NCBI GenBank assembly: GCA_017311185.1
Contig: JAESUZ010005114.1
Location: forward strand, 276,501-340,500
Source: Proteles cristata cristata
Lineage: Eukaryota > Chordata > Mammalia > Carnivora > Hyaenidae
DNA: 64,000 bases
Reading direction: 5' to 3'
Positions 1 to 11,520 of this stretch are shown here, one piece after another. Made by a program: the position numbers and the translations under genes. Positions within the stretch are counted from its first letter, which is position 1; the number at the start of each line of letters is the position of its first letter. The notes beneath the pieces were generated by a model. The model was not told the DNA's origin and did not search any database. It saw only the letters and a list, made by a program, of their open reading frames with translations.

Positions 1-804
1 AGAAGCTCCAGGCATGCGCTGGACTACAGAGTTCCACAGAGTTCGTGTGTTTGCTGGATCACGAGGCGATCGAGTACAGCCAGGGCTGGCTGTCGCGGGA
101 TGTGTCCGTCCATCATCGCGGCCTCCAAGGCACCGCCACAGAGGCTCGTTTCCAAAACTCCCAATCATCCTAAGAAAAAGAATGAGATTGTTTTTCTCAT
201 TTTAAAAATGATGCAGATATGATTTCGGGACTTACTTTCTAAGTTAATCTGAGAGAAGACAGAATAACATGGAGAAGCCTTCTGATACTTAGTCTGGTAT
301 TTATTTTTCCATTATAACAACATATCTGTCAAAAGTTTAATTAGCCTACAATATTCTCAAAGTAAATAATTGTCTTGTCTGTGGAAAATTAGAACTATTA
401 CAAGATACGGCTTTTTGCAAGGAAAAGAAATAAACGTTAGCGTTTTTTTGGAATAAAAAAAGAGAGCTGTAAGAAAAACAAGTAATTACATATAAACAAC
501 CAAGTTTATCCCATGAGTGCAGGGATCCTCTTTGCCTCTGTTTTACTCGGTGCCTCAGTATAGTGTCAGGTGTACAGGTGTGTAACCATACATGTGTACA
601 GGTGAATTGTGAAAGAAACAAAGTTTGAGAATTAATTATAACCACCTATTAAAGATCTAATTAAAACACAGACAAGTGTTATGGAATTATCTCAGAGGGA
701 TACACAAATATTTAACAATATTATGTCCCACAGTTATGCAGACTTTTAATCTATTCTTTTTTTAAGTTAAAATGAATATAATCCAACATAGAAAATGCAT
801 TTAA
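1..804. other. Unique sequence at window edge, no gene seen
   Basis: The first ~180 bases are moderately GC-rich with several CpGs; the rest is AT-rich. A 63-codon ORF starts near base 14 but resembles no protein I recognise, and nothing upstream is visible. An exon fragment cut by the window edge cannot be excluded. No repeat is recognised. Confidence 0.4.
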
Positions 805-1042
805 GGGGTGCCTGGGTGGCTCAGTCGGTTGAGCGTCCAACTTTGGCTCAGGTAACGATCTCAGGGTTTGTGGGTTCGTGGTTTCGAGCCCCACGTCGGG
901 CTCTGTGCTGACAGCTCAGAGCCTGGAGCCTGTTTCAGATCCTGTGTCTCCCTCTCTCTCTGCTCCTCCCCTGCTCATGCTGTGTGTATGTGTCTTTCTC
1001 TCTCTCAGAAATGAACAAAACATTAAATTTAAAAAAATAAAT
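805..1042 (+). mobile_element. Carnivore tRNA-Lys SINE (SINEC type), full length
   Basis: Non-autonomous retroposon mobilised by L1 enzymes. The tRNA-derived head, GGGTTCG B-box region, CT-rich body and A-rich tail are all present. A perfect 13-bp target duplication AAAATGCATTTAA lies at 792-804 and 1043-1055, so both ends are certain. Confidence 0.97.
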
Positions 1043-1055
1043 AAAATGCATTTAA

Positions 1056-2030
1056 AATATTGTCATGCTCAAATCTGATATATTGAGAGAAAAACCTATC
1101 CTTTTATATATTTTGCTAGTCCTTTGGACACAAACCCAATAAATATTTAATTATTAATCCCTTTAAAATGCGGACTTCCAGCCATAATATTCTGACCTCC
1201 CATTTGGCCTGTGTCTTATCCTGAAAGTGCATCGAGTGCAGTCTCTCTACTCTGGTCGGGTCGGGTTGGGTCGCCTCACAATGGGTATTGATCACCATTG
1301 GCAAAGCTCCTGAAGAGCCGGACTTGTTTGGGGCCATTCACTTGGAGCTTATAGAAATCACCTTCAAATAACTTGGGAGATTGACAGTCAACTATTTACA
1401 ATAGCTATTCTTTAGAAGAATTCAGTGATGTACTTCTCTTAGTCTCCATGGAAACAGCCGTGTGAGCCGCCCCCCCCCGCCCCGCCCTGGAATGCCCTTT
1501 TCCATTTAAAGGTAAAATCTCAATAAAATCCATTGTTTTCATAACTGTGGGATGTATGCCTTGTAGGAAATATATATACATACATACGTGTGTGTGTGCG
1601 TGTGTGTCTTTCCCTCTGAAGTTCAGTAAGCTCAACTATGTCTTTAGCTTTATCTGAGTCGTGCTTTGCTAATGCTTAGGTCATGTCCCACGCATGGCAA
1701 ATGGCATATTTAAGAGCAGTAGCAAGATGGGGGAAATACTCACACTAATACAATTAAAGCCCAGTTGACTTGGGATCGATTTTCTCCTCAAGAAGCCTCC
1801 CAATGACAGAAAGTATGTCCTTCTGTCACTGGCCACAGCTACTCATCTATTTTCAGTGGTTGCAACTACATCCCAAACAAAATAAATATACTGTGAAGAA
1901 GAATACCACATACTGGCTCATGCCATTTAATTGATGCGATATTTCTCAGCCCAGTTATTATATACTCCTGAAAACATCTGAGCTCGCCCACAGAAGACAA
2001 TCCCCCCTGAGTAATTATTTATTTACTTAT
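1056..2030. other. Unique DNA without recognised gene
   Basis: Moderately AT-rich. It holds a short GGGTC/GGGTT tandem run near 1255-1272, a C-rich run at 1471-1490 and the microsatellite listed separately. Short ORFs on the minus strand look like chance. Confidence 0.5.
1570..1608. repeat. TA/CATA/TG compound microsatellite
   Basis: TATATATACATACATACG runs into (TG)n with one GC interruption. It is simple alternating purine-pyrimidine DNA. Confidence 0.85.
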
Positions 2031-2034
2031 GTTT

Positions 2035-2175
2035 ATTAAACTGTGCTACATGTTTCACACGCCACAAGGCACAGAGACGACGGGAGACGTGATTCTCTGC
2101 AGGAACCTTGGGAGCCAACTGAGAGAAGAAGAGACAGTAAACAAATAAACTGTACACTATACCACACGTTCAGAA
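2035..2175. mobile_element. Possible ancient L2/MIR-age fragment
   Basis: The order of words (a GTGCTA-like stretch, then GCACAGAGA, GAACCTTGGGAGC, GAGACAGTAAACAAATAA) resembles the 3' region of mammal-wide old retroposons. Divergence is high, and family and strand are uncertain. Confidence 0.3.
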
Positions 2176-3245
2176 ATGAACACTGTAACTTCAGGCGTCC
2201 TTAGGTTCTATGGAGAATATGAAATGGGGCGGGGGGTGTATTATTTTATGTCGTGTGATCAATGCTTCCCTTCTGGGAAGAAAAGATGGAGCTTGAGAAG
2301 ATGTCAGAGGAGGAAGGAGGCAAAGGCCCCTCGGAACCTAGCACACGGGGACAAGCGTCGCCTCCCTGGGTGGGCACGGCCTTGGTGTATTCGGGGGGGA
2401 AAGAAAGCCAGCCTGGTTGAGTCCGTGAGAGAGCGAGAGGGGCCCCACCCCAGGGCCGGACTCACCATCGTCTGGGTTTAGTCCCAGGGGTGCTGCAAAG
2501 GGCTTGGGTCGCTGGAGACGCCTGAGCAGACGACGGACGGGTTTCCTGCAGAAGGTGTCTGGTCGCTGCGTGGAAATAGGGTCACGTGACATGGGGACAC
2601 TGGCAGAGTCAGGGCAGCTTGGACGTGCAGTGATGGGGCGACTGGAAGAGGAGACGGTGTCACAGCGACATATTTGATGTGTTTTCAGGACAAAGGTTGC
2701 TAGAAACCGCTGCTGCATTCGATGGGGTGGGGTGAGGGCACGGGAGGACCAGGGGCTCCTCGGTCCCCTGTGAACCTTGGGGAGATACCAGTAGCATCTG
2801 CTGTGACCCCGGTAACTCGGGCTTGGGGTGCGCCCACCCACCCCCCAGACCGCGGTGAGGGGAAGCAGAGACAAGGGGTGCTTCTGAGACCGATTCCTCC
2901 TAGAACTTGACGCCGACATTTCTGGCCACACAAGGGCTCCAAGCCTTCTGTGTAAAGTGGTGCTTGTTGGAGCAGAAAACATTCTCTAAGTTCCCTGAGG
3001 TTGGACGAAACCCTCCTGGATAATGTAAGTATCCACGGAGCCACGGCGGAGGCCACCCACCTTGTCAGGGAAGGTCACTGAAAACCACTGCCTCCTGTAA
3101 AGAAGGACGTTCCCAGGAAGAACCAAATGGCTCTGGATGGTTTGGGGAGAAAGCGATCGGGAACGTTTTTACACGTGAGCTTTCAAGAAGCTTATGGGCC
3201 ACGGGGAAGCCTGACTCACGGCATTTCCCCAATGGTAGAAGCAGA
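2176..3245. other. GC-rich unique block, overlapping ORFs only
   Basis: Open frames of up to 214 codons overlap on both strands here. They reflect low stop-codon density in GC-rich DNA; no domain, signal peptide or splice pattern is apparent. CpGs are scattered at 2330-2960 but below island density by eye. Confidence 0.45.
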
Positions 3246-3318
3246 ACAAATAAAAATAAATAAATAAAATAAAGCGATAGAACATAAAATAAAGAAAATA
3301 AAATTAAATAAAATAAAA
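3246..3318. repeat. A-rich (AAATA)n low-complexity tract
   Basis: Degenerate AAATA/AAAT units, possibly the relic of an A-rich retroposon tail. No body of a retroposon is recognisable next to it. Confidence 0.8.
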
Positions 3319-3733
3319 GCTCCACCTCAGAAAAACTGACAAGGCTCTGAAAATGTGAGTTCTCTCCAGCTTGGGCACCTTTCTATTGCCACGTTGTAAC
3401 ATAATTGTCACATATAACATGTATTAACTACTTTTGTTAATAAAAAAAAGAAGGAGAACAAATTAATAATCAGGGCAATCTCGCTGCTTTTTGCTTCAGA
3501 AACATTTCGGGGTTTAAGAGAGCTGAGTGTCCATCATTTTTGACTGTTAAATTCTATCCCCGTGTTGACTCGGGAGCCGTTTGGATCAAATACTTGCGGT
3601 CACAGCAGGGCCACCTTGCCCGCTGGACCCGCTTCCTTCCCGCACACGCGGGGACCCCCTCTCTCCCGGCGGAAACGGGCTCACACAGGCCACCGGGGTC
3701 TAACACCTCTGTAATTTCCTGGCCTCAGCTGTT
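3319..3733. other. Unique DNA, nothing recognised
   Basis: AT-rich at 3360-3540, then GC-richer at 3590-3720. No repeat or gene signature was found. Confidence 0.4.
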
Positions 3734-3958
3734 GTAAATTTTTTTTTTTAATTTTTAAAGTTTATTTATTTTTGAGAGAGAGAGAGAGAACAAGCAGAGG
3801 AGGGGCAAGGAGAGGGGAGACACAGGATCTGGAGCCGCTCCAGGCTCTGAGCAAATGTTCAGCACAGAGCCGGACGCGGGGCTCGAACCCTCGAACCCTG
3901 AAAGCATGACCTGAGCCGAAGTCGGAAGCTTAACTGACTGAGTCACCCAGGCGCCCCT
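3734..3958 (-). mobile_element. Carnivore tRNA-Lys SINE, minus strand
   Basis: The T-rich tail side comes first, then GA-rich, then the reversed tRNA head ending AGTCACCCAGGCGCCCC. An imperfect target duplication is visible (CTCAGCTGTT at 3724-3733, CTCAGCTATT at 3962-3971). Confidence 0.95.
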
Positions 3959-3982
3959 GGGCTCAGCTATTTTAGAACAAAA

Positions 3983-4100
3983 CTCTTTCTTTTCCTGCCT
4001 GCCTGCCTTCCTTCCTTCCTTCCTTCCTTCCTTCCTTCCTTTCTTTCCTTCTTTCTTTCTCTCTTTTTTCTTTCCCTCCCTCCACCCCCTTTCTTTCTTT
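3983..4100. repeat. Pyrimidine microsatellite (GCCT)n(TTCC)n(TTTC)n
   Basis: Compound pure-pyrimidine tract of about 110 bp just downstream of the minus-strand SINE. It is a likely length-variable locus, and the opposite strand is a polypurine run. Confidence 0.93.
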
Positions 4101-4690
4101 GTTGACATCATTTCTAACTATTTGGTGAAACGGAAGAACATTTTCGGTGGGAAAAAGATGAGCAAGGTGTATGAAGACATGCTAGTTTTTACCATTGGAC
4201 ATCCATTCTCACCAGAAACTATAAAATCTCACTAGATCCATTTTCCTTTTTACCTCGTGTGGTGTTGGAGGCCTGTGGGAAGCTGACCGAGACCGTCGGT
4301 GGCCAGTGCCTTGAACAGGTGAGGAAAACAAAAGCAGTTGAAAACAACATTTCTGCCATGAGGGAGGGACCCACGCCAGCCTCCTCCCCGGGTGAGAGAT
4401 GAGAACAGGCCCTTTCTGCAGACTCTCACAGAAAATAACAGGGTGTGTGGGGGAAACGTCGGGGCAGGGCGCTCAAAGCCTGGTGGAGCCCACAGAAACG
4501 TGGCCGCAGCCGTGTCCCCGCGGCACGCCAGCCGCTGAAGACTTGAGCCTGAGGTTCACCCGTGTCCTTTGTCCTGTCCTTCCTGAAAGCATCGGCTCCT
4601 AACGGAGATCACGTTTGTAAGAATCGAATTCTCATCCAGGTTGGACTTTCTTCATTGATCTGTAGCCTAATGGAAAATGTCGTCGCTGCG
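4101..4690. other. Unique DNA, nothing recognised
   Basis: AT-rich at first, GC-rich from 4260. No gene or repeat signature. Confidence 0.4.
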
Positions 4691-5089
4691 TGTATTAGCT
4701 TCCTGTGGCTGCTGTAACAAATTACTGTCACCTGGGGGCTTACAACAACCGGAATCTATGGTCTCTCAGTCTGGAAGACAGACGTTCAGAATCGTTGTCC
4801 TGCCCCTTGGGAAGTGTCTCGGGGAGAACTCCCCCCATGTCTCTCCTCCGGTTTCTGGTGTCTCCCAGAAATCCTCGCAGCCTCTCCAGTCTCCGCCTAC
4901 GAGGCCACACGGCCTGCCCTTCTGATCCTTCCCTTCCAGAGACCCCAATCCCGTGTCAGGCTGCCCCTCCCCAGCAGGGCCCCGTCCGAACTTGATTACA
5001 TCTGGAAACACATTTCCAGGAAAGGTCACATTCACGGCTCTGGGGGTGGGCACAGACAGGTCAATTTTGCGGACACCATTTCTGCCAAT
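4691..5089 (-). mobile_element. MaLR/MLT1-type LTR remnant, minus strand
   Basis: The forward strand opens with TGTATTAGCTTCCTGTGGCT, followed by GCTGTAACAAATTACTG, and later carries TTGATTACATCTGGAAACAC and AAAGGTCACATTCACGG. These words occur in this order in the reverse complement of MaLR (ERVL-related) solo LTRs. It is an old endogenous retrovirus relic with no coding capacity; no internal region is evident next to it. Confidence 0.72.
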
Positions 5090-6164
5090 CTCCTGATCTT
5101 TGTCTGTTCTCCGTGTTCCTCCACGTAGCTTACGAGAGCGCAAAGCACTGATTTTGGAAGCCTCCAGCCCCACCAACGATCCCATAAAATAGGAAGAGCT
5201 TACGCCTTGTCAACCACACTTTTGAGAAAAAAAGGCAGTCCGAAAAATTATAAACATACAAAAGATGCAGATGGGAACGGCCCCAGCGGAACAGGGTGGG
5301 TCGTTGCCTCGGCCAAGCAGAGGCGCCTGAATGGGGTGTCAGCTTCCTTCCAGAGCCTCTTGTGTTGTTAAAACATTTTGCTCATTTGTGAGAACGCTTG
5401 ACTCCAGTCACGTGCAGACACTGCAGGGAACCGCTCTGGTCATCTGTCATCGTGCAGCTTTCCTCTCCCAACGTAGTGAAGCAAACACCCTCCTTTATGG
5501 CCACAACTCGCGGTACTGGGGTAGGATGTGGCCCCTCCCCCCTCCCTCCTTCTATTCTCTTTGTCCTTCCGGGAAACCCACGGAGGAGGTAACGGGTGAC
5601 GAACGTGGCGCGACTCTGAATACGGTCCCTAACTAGACCCACATCAACTCCCAGGGGGACCTCTCGGGTTACAACGATGGGCATTTTTTAAAGTTTAACC
5701 ACATACAGCGTTGGCCATGGTGTGAGGCTATCGTTTCTCTTCACCCTGGTTGGTGGGACTTTATAAAGATGCAAGTGTTTGGAGACCAAGTAGAATGGTT
5801 TCTCTATGAGCCAGGACAGGCTTTCTGCTAGAAAAGTAATTTCCCAAATCTCAGTGGCTAACCCCACCCACGCGGAGTCCATGGGGCTGGTGGGAAGGGA
5901 CAGAGAGGGAACGGCTGGGGGGCTGCCTTCCCTGGGGCCCCTCACTGGGCACTACACCCCCCACCCCAGAGTCCTCCACTGGACTCCTCGTGGCCAGCGG
6001 GTCAGGAAGGAACAGGTGCAGGGCATCTGATGGAAGGTTCTAGCAGCCTCCGGCCCCATCCGTCATCCAGAACTCAGTCTCACCGTCTGTCCACATCCAG
6101 GCACAGGGGGCTGTGGCTGAGACTCGGAAAACCAGGAAGGAGAAGTGATGAAGACATACCCTGT
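5090..6164. other. Unique DNA, ORFs look like chance
   Basis: Mixed composition with short overlapping ORFs on both strands. The stretch around 5670-5800 might be a decayed retroposon, but no family could be named. Confidence 0.4.
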
Positions 6165-6255
6165 CACTCATTCATGTATTCACTGCTTCCACAGCATGTA
6201 TTTAATGCCTGCTGCAAGCCAGCCACCCCTCTAACAAGCACATTCACAGCAGACA
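6165..6255 (-). mobile_element. L2-like 3' end, minus strand
   Basis: CACTCATTCATGTATTCACT is followed by TATTTAATGCCTGCTGCAAG and a GCCAGCCAC-like core. This is the reversed arrangement of L2 3' ends (ATGAATGAATGA tail, then AGGCACTG). Highly diverged. Confidence 0.5.
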
Positions 6256-6828
6256 AGATGAAATGAAATGAACGTAGAGCCAAAGCATTCCAAGTGGAAG
6301 GGCAAGTTGCAAGGGAGAATATATTATTCTATTTTGGTCATTATCTCAGGTAGGAACCCATATGGGAATTCTGGGATAATTAATCTGCACAAATTATTCG
6401 TAGCGTTTCTACTGAGCGACATTCTGGCTTCTTGTACACTTTATGTTTTACATTGCTTTATTGTTGGGTTGTTTTTTAATGGAACAAGCAAATGTTGCAT
6501 TTGTGATGCATTCGTTGTTAAGGAAGGTTGGTGAGCAGAGGGAGGGGCTGCAGAGGAGAGCGGAGACAGAGAGGAGGTCTTTGTGGAAGGAGCCCAGGAT
6601 GCCGAGCAGGGGCCCTGGGGCCGCACAGGGGCGCGCAGGCAGGCGAGTGACTCAGCAACTCCGGGCACAGCTCCTCGCGGTTGAGGCTGTGGAGTCAGGG
6701 CCACAGTCTGCCCAGCAGCTCAGAAAACAGCAGCCCTGGGTCAGCCAGAGGGGCTGAGAGCCCGGGCCTGGCCTTTTACACACAAGGTTTCCCTGTTGTG
6801 GAAACAAACCATAAAACAGATTCTTACA
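6256..6828. other. Unique DNA, nothing recognised
   Basis: AT-rich to 6520, then purine- and GC-rich. ORFs of 88-104 codons on both strands overlap one another and resemble nothing known to me. Confidence 0.4.
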
Positions 6829-7022
6829 GGGCCTCCTGGGGGCTCGGGCAGGTAAGCGCCTGGCCCTTGATTTCAGCTCAGGTCATGACCTCAGGTTCCT
6901 GAGATGGAGCTCCGAGTCCGGCTCAGTGCTGACAGCGTGGGGCCTGCCGGGGATTCCCTCTCTGCCACTCTCTCTGCCCCTCCCCTACTCGCTTTCTCAA
7001 AATACATACATAAGCATTAAAA
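6829..7022 (+). mobile_element. Diverged older carnivore SINE
   Basis: The head and body order is clear (CTCCTGGGGGCTCGGGCAGG, GGCCCTTGATTTCAGCTCAG, GGTCATGACCTCAGG, then CT-rich), but many bases differ from the consensus seen in the other copies here. It adjoins an L1 3' end, and no target duplication was found. Confidence 0.85.
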
Positions 7023-7207
7023 ACATAGACTCTTAACTACAGAGAACAAACTGCAGGTTGCTGGAGGAGAGGTGGGGGGAGGGGCTGGATGGGGGACGAG
7101 CACTGAGAAGGGCTCTTGTTGGGGCGAACACGGGGTTGGATGTAAGGGTCGGACCACTGGGCTCCGTTCCAGAAACCAGCACTACACTGTGTGCTAACTA
7201 ACTAGAA
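7023..7207 (+). mobile_element. LINE-1 3' end, first part (carnivore L1)
   Basis: It contains GACTCTTAACTACAGAGAAC, a G-rich stretch, AGCACTGAGAAGGGCTC and TGTGCTAACTAACTAGAA, the order seen at carnivore L1 3' ends. The element is 5' truncated, carries no ORF, and is interrupted at 7208 by a SINE. Confidence 0.85.
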
Positions 7208-7434
7208 GTTTTTTAAAGATTTTTTAATGTTTTTTATTTATTTCTGAGCGAGAGAGAGAGAGAGAGAGCATGAGCAGGGGAGGGTCCGAGAGAGAGGGAG
7301 ACACAGAATCTGAAGCAGCTCCAGGCTCTGAGCTGTCAGCACAGAGCCCGACGTGGGGCTCAAACCCACAAACTGTGAGATCATGACCTGAGCCAAAGTC
7401 AGACGCTCAACCAACTGAGCCCCCCAGGCGTCCC
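7208..7434 (-). mobile_element. Carnivore SINE inserted into an L1 tail
   Basis: A minus-strand SINE ending with a reversed tRNA head. The 12-bp L1 word AACTAACTAGAA is duplicated perfectly at 7196-7207 and 7435-7446, which proves the insertion into the L1 and gives the order of events. Confidence 0.97.
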
Positions 7435-7500
7435 AACTAACTAGAATTTTAAAAAGATTCCAAAAGAAAATAAAAATTAAATAAATCAATAACAAGTAAA
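7435..7500 (+). mobile_element. LINE-1 3' end, second part with A-rich tail
   Basis: This is the continuation of the interrupted L1 after the SINE. It begins with the duplicated target word and runs into an A-rich AAATAAATCAATAA tail. Confidence 0.8.
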
Positions 7501-7879
7501 ATAAATAGAAATCATTGTAACTTTTTTTATGAACGATTCCCTCCTGATATTCCCGCTCCTCCGAGAAGGGACGAGACCACTCAGTGTCCCTGACGTGAAG
7601 CCTCCCAGGGGACCACACTCCTGAGAGTTCTCGGACAAACGCAGAGTTACAGGGGACGCATGGAGGACACAGAGACCAGTGCCAGACGAAAGGGCCACGG
7701 CCGGTCCCCAGGCTGAAGCTCCTGCGTGGGTGCTGGGAGGGGACGTGGCCAGGCCTCTGTCAGCGGAGTGACGTTCCAGGGGCGTTTTATGAAGCTGACT
7801 TGTTTGGAGCAAGTGTCCGGCCGCAGGGATCAGTCACGTGCCTTGGTCCCGGTGACTGGCGCTCCCTGACCATGAGGTT
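7501..7879. other. Unique GC-rich DNA
   Basis: No repeat or gene signature was recognised. Minus-strand ORFs of ~110-126 codons overlap this stretch and run into the SINE, so they are not genes. Confidence 0.4.
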
Positions 7880-8600
7880 TTGGGGTGATGGTGGGGTGCG
7901 GAGCTGACGGCCAAGAAAGAATTCTGGAAGACGTCTTTGGTGCCAGAGGGTGATTTTATTAACACAGGGGGACAGGACCCGAGGGCAGGAAGAGCTGCGC
8001 TGCGGTCGTGACGAGTGACTGGTCATACACTGTGGAGTCTGGGGACGTAGAGACCAAAGGGAGGCCCCCAGAGGGACCGTGATCTCTGAAGAGGGCTCTG
8101 AAGTTGCCTGAGGCTGAGCTCTTGTCACGCTAACGCTGTTTTCCCTCCAGGAAGACGTGAACTTCAGACTGCAGTTCCTGGAGGGATGTTAGCCCCTCCT
8201 GTCCTGGGCTCCAGGTCACGACGGAACGTGAGTTTCCCGGCCATTTCCTTCTGCCTCTGTTGCCCCATCACTGCGGAGCGGACGGTGATGTTGGGGCTTC
8301 AGGAAGCTGAGTCCATGGGTTTCTGGAGGTTACCTGTTGATATGATCGCCTTTTTCTTGTAACTTACTAGACAGCTGTAAACTGATGGAGACTCAGGATG
8401 GCGACCTGTATCGGTACCCAGTGTTGGCTTTTTCCTATTTTAGCTTTAGGGCGGCCAGGAGTGCGTGAGGAATGTCACAGGTGCCACCTGGTGGGGGGGG
8501 GGGAAGGGGGTGGTTTGCAGGCATCAGCTCCCTCACGCTCCCCCTCCCTGCGTTAGGTGCGGGAGACCCAAACCACTTGCAGCCCCGTCCTGCCCCAAGG
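7880..8600 (-). mobile_element. Possible LTR-like block, minus strand
   Basis: Read on the minus strand, this block has a TTAATAAAATCACC poly(A)-signal context (forward GGTGATTTTATTAA at 7949-7962) followed by AGAATTCTTTCTTGGC, reminiscent of an LTR R/U5 edge. The ~650 bp upstream in that sense are unique within the window. No flanking duplication or second LTR is seen. It could equally be unique DNA. Confidence 0.35.
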
Positions 8601-11351
8601 AGCCCCGCGCCCACCAGATAAAGCAGACAAGTAAACCAATGGCTGTCAGCTCTGGTGCCCGAAACGGCCCAAACCCCGGCACCCGGTTACTTAAGTCACT
8701 TTTTCTTCTCAGTGCGGCAGGCTTCCACGCTGAGCCTTCAGTCCCGTCCAAGTGCCCGCCGGCCCGCTCACGACCACTCGGGCCTCGCACACCCTGTGTC
8801 TGACTCAGCAACTCCCGCCCACGGGCGATCACGTCGGGGTGAGGCGTGGAGGGCATCCCAGGTGCCGCCCGTCTGCAGGTATCTCTGCGGATACGGGCAG
8901 AGGTGGCCTCTGCTGTCTTTCCCGTAATAGCGGTGCCTTCCTCGTTGCTTTCCTTCTGGGAGCTGACCTTGATTCTCCCTGAATGCAAACAGGTCTTCCC
9001 TCTAACGTAGGCAGCTACACTTGGGGATTTTTCTTCCCATTTCTGCAGGTAGGTTCTTTACTAACACAAACAGGCCACCAACTCACGACTTTATGTCATG
9101 GCTCTGAATGCACGTCCCTTTGTCGGAGCACGGAGACGATTTTCCCAGGCCTTTCCCAGAGCGAGCCGTGTCCTGGCCTTCGCAAAGCTGTCTTGTATCC
9201 ACCAAGCTCCGTGCGGACTCCAGTTGTGAAGGTCTTCAGGCAGGTAAGTCCCTTTTCTCACTTGTTGGGACAAATTGCCTATTTGTGGCCTGTTTCCTTC
9301 AGAGATGAGGCCACCCCGGGTTTGGAGAGTTTCATGTAAGTTGCTGCGTGACTGGCCTGCACTGCCCCTCTCCCTGGCACGGCCCCCTTCACATCATTGC
9401 ACCTATCAGCCCTCTGAAGACCCCATGACACGATAACTACTGCCTCCGACAGAAAAACAGAAGAATTTCATAAAATTCGTCTGTGTTGCCCTCACCTGTA
9501 GCATTCGTTTCGAGGAGAAATCACTCCTTCCTTTCCACATTCATATAGGTGTCTCTGATCCTAACTAGTCCAGCTTAACAAGACTGCCTGATTTAACTAC
9601 AAATAAAAACTTACAACGATTATATGCTTTGATGAATTTTTTAAAGTTCTAGAAGCAAAACACAAATCGCTGTTAGGTAAATCAGAGTACATTAAAAAAC
9701 GCTTCTAAATGGACAGATCTAAGAAAAGGTAATATTTGAGAGAGATCTTATAATGCCACATAAATGATTCCTTCAACATACTCCTGAAATACAGCATCAC
9801 TGGGTCCAAGAGCTGCCAGGCAGCTTCTTTTCTGGTGAATGGCTCAAAATAACCCCCGGGTATAAAAAACGAGGAAATCTCTCTGTTTGCCCAAGGATTT
9901 GGTCATATCCAAAGGGTAACTCCATGCTGTAATGGAGCAAAATAATCATCTTTATCAGCAAAGCTACTCATGTTATCTTGTTTAAGCTGGGAGGCTAAGG
10001 AACATTCTGTACCGTCAGCTCCTCCTACACACTCCTTGTAACATTGCAGTGTGTGAGCAGGAAGCTAATTAGTGCCAAGTTCTCCTAAAACTTCACATGT
10101 GTAAGCAAACGAGTCTCTCCTTCATTCTGGGAGGTACGTTAGGCCTGATCCGCACAGTTAAGAGGCCAGACTTCAGGCGGTCTTCACTTTCTGGGGGTCG
10201 TGAGGGTCTGGGCCTGGTCCCCTACCAGAAGGGACACTGGACATTCTTGGGGCCAATGGCTACTTCTCATTTTCCTTCATAGGCAGCCAACCTGTCAACC
10301 TACAGAGAGAATACGCATGAAGAGCATTTCCTGAGCTCATCGTTACAACCTGATCGCTGGTCGTGGAAGAGCACGATCAAACCTACAAACCTGTAACTGA
10401 AACACAGGAGGGTTTTTGGTAGAAATAATGGAAGAATCCCCAGCCCACGTTGGGCTGAGGCAAAGCCCGCAATGGCTCGCACAAGTCTCCTTGGGTGCCC
10501 ATGACGCCCATTCCCCTGGACAGCAAACTGGAGTCTGAAAACCCCACAGACCCAGGGTCGTGGGAAGGCTCAGCATCAGGGTCAGGGCATCTGAGGCAAA
10601 AAGGAGCCAAGGCCAAAACGAGAAGGAAAAGCTTTTAAACATGCTTCCTTAGAGTGCAGTGCCGCACACTCATCATTCACATTGTATAAAATGAGGGGTT
10701 TTTTTCATAAGAAAAATTTTATTTCAGAATGTTTTCATCCCATTATCATAATGTCCGCTTGTCCTTGTTAGTGCGCTTCTCCACGAAAACGACTGTATTT
10801 CCCCACAGCTGGGGTGCAGGTCCGCGTGGGCCAGGGTGACACCTGCCCCGTTCCCTGGGTGTCCAGCGTTAGAGTTCTGGAAGAGGGAGCATGGACACGA
10901 TGACCCCCAGGGGGGCTGCATCTTCATCTCGAACATTCAAGTATGTAGCATCCCCAGATGAAAGACAGTGATGAGTTTGTGCTGAACAGAATGTCACCCC
11001 TGGCTGTGTTAATATTTATTTAAAAAGCTGATCTCTATTTAATATTACATGGAATTGTATCATGAAAAAGGACTTCATTGCATGCTTTTACAAAAAGGAA
11101 ATAAGCTGGTAAAATTACTTAAAATCGTCATCTAGGCTCACCAACGTGTAGCATTCCCCCTGTGATATTGCACATTGTCTAGATTTTGTGTAGCCTCATT
11201 CCCTTCAACTTCCAATTAACAAAGCACCAACATTTCTCAGCTCTGCCCCCTGAACTCATCACAATCTTGGGCGATTGCGTGGTGTCCCCGCTGCACATGT
11301 CCTCCTTGGAAATGTCCATCAGTGCTGACTGCCCACCTCCCTCAGTTTATC
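8601..11351. other. Long stretch without recognised gene
   Basis: GC-rich with CpGs to ~9350, then AT-rich. Around 9395-9470 there is a weak MIR/L2-like resemblance (ACCCCATGACACGATAACTA, then a GACAGAAAAACAGAAG run). ORFs of 60-151 codons overlap on both strands with no recognisable product. No SINE lies in this 2.7 kb, one of the longest SINE-free gaps in the first half. Confidence 0.4.
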
Positions 11352-11520
11352 CACACATTTGATTTAAGTCATCTATTCTGATCCATCGATCTACTTTTGT
11401 TTTAACTCCTGTAACTTTGTAGTGAAGTTTAGTATTCTCTAGAATCTTACTCTCATATCATTTCTTTTACTTTTGGAATTTTCTCAGCCATTCTGGATCA
11501 TTTATTGTTACAAACGAACC
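11352..11520 (-). mobile_element. Old LINE-1 ORF2 fragment, minus strand
   Basis: TCTATTCTGATCCATCGATC, TAACTCCTGTAACTTTGTAG and TCAGCCATTCTGGATCATTT occur in the order of an antisense L1 ORF2 segment. It is ancient and stop-ridden, with no coding value. Confidence 0.68.

Noticed and set aside
2338..2982. 214-codon minus-strand ORF
   Set aside because: Open frames overlap it on both strands in GC-rich DNA; no start context or domain supports a gene.
3755..4111. 118-codon minus ORF with a Lys/Glu/Arg-rich N-terminus
   Set aside because: It is a translation of the pyrimidine microsatellite and of the adjacent SINE.
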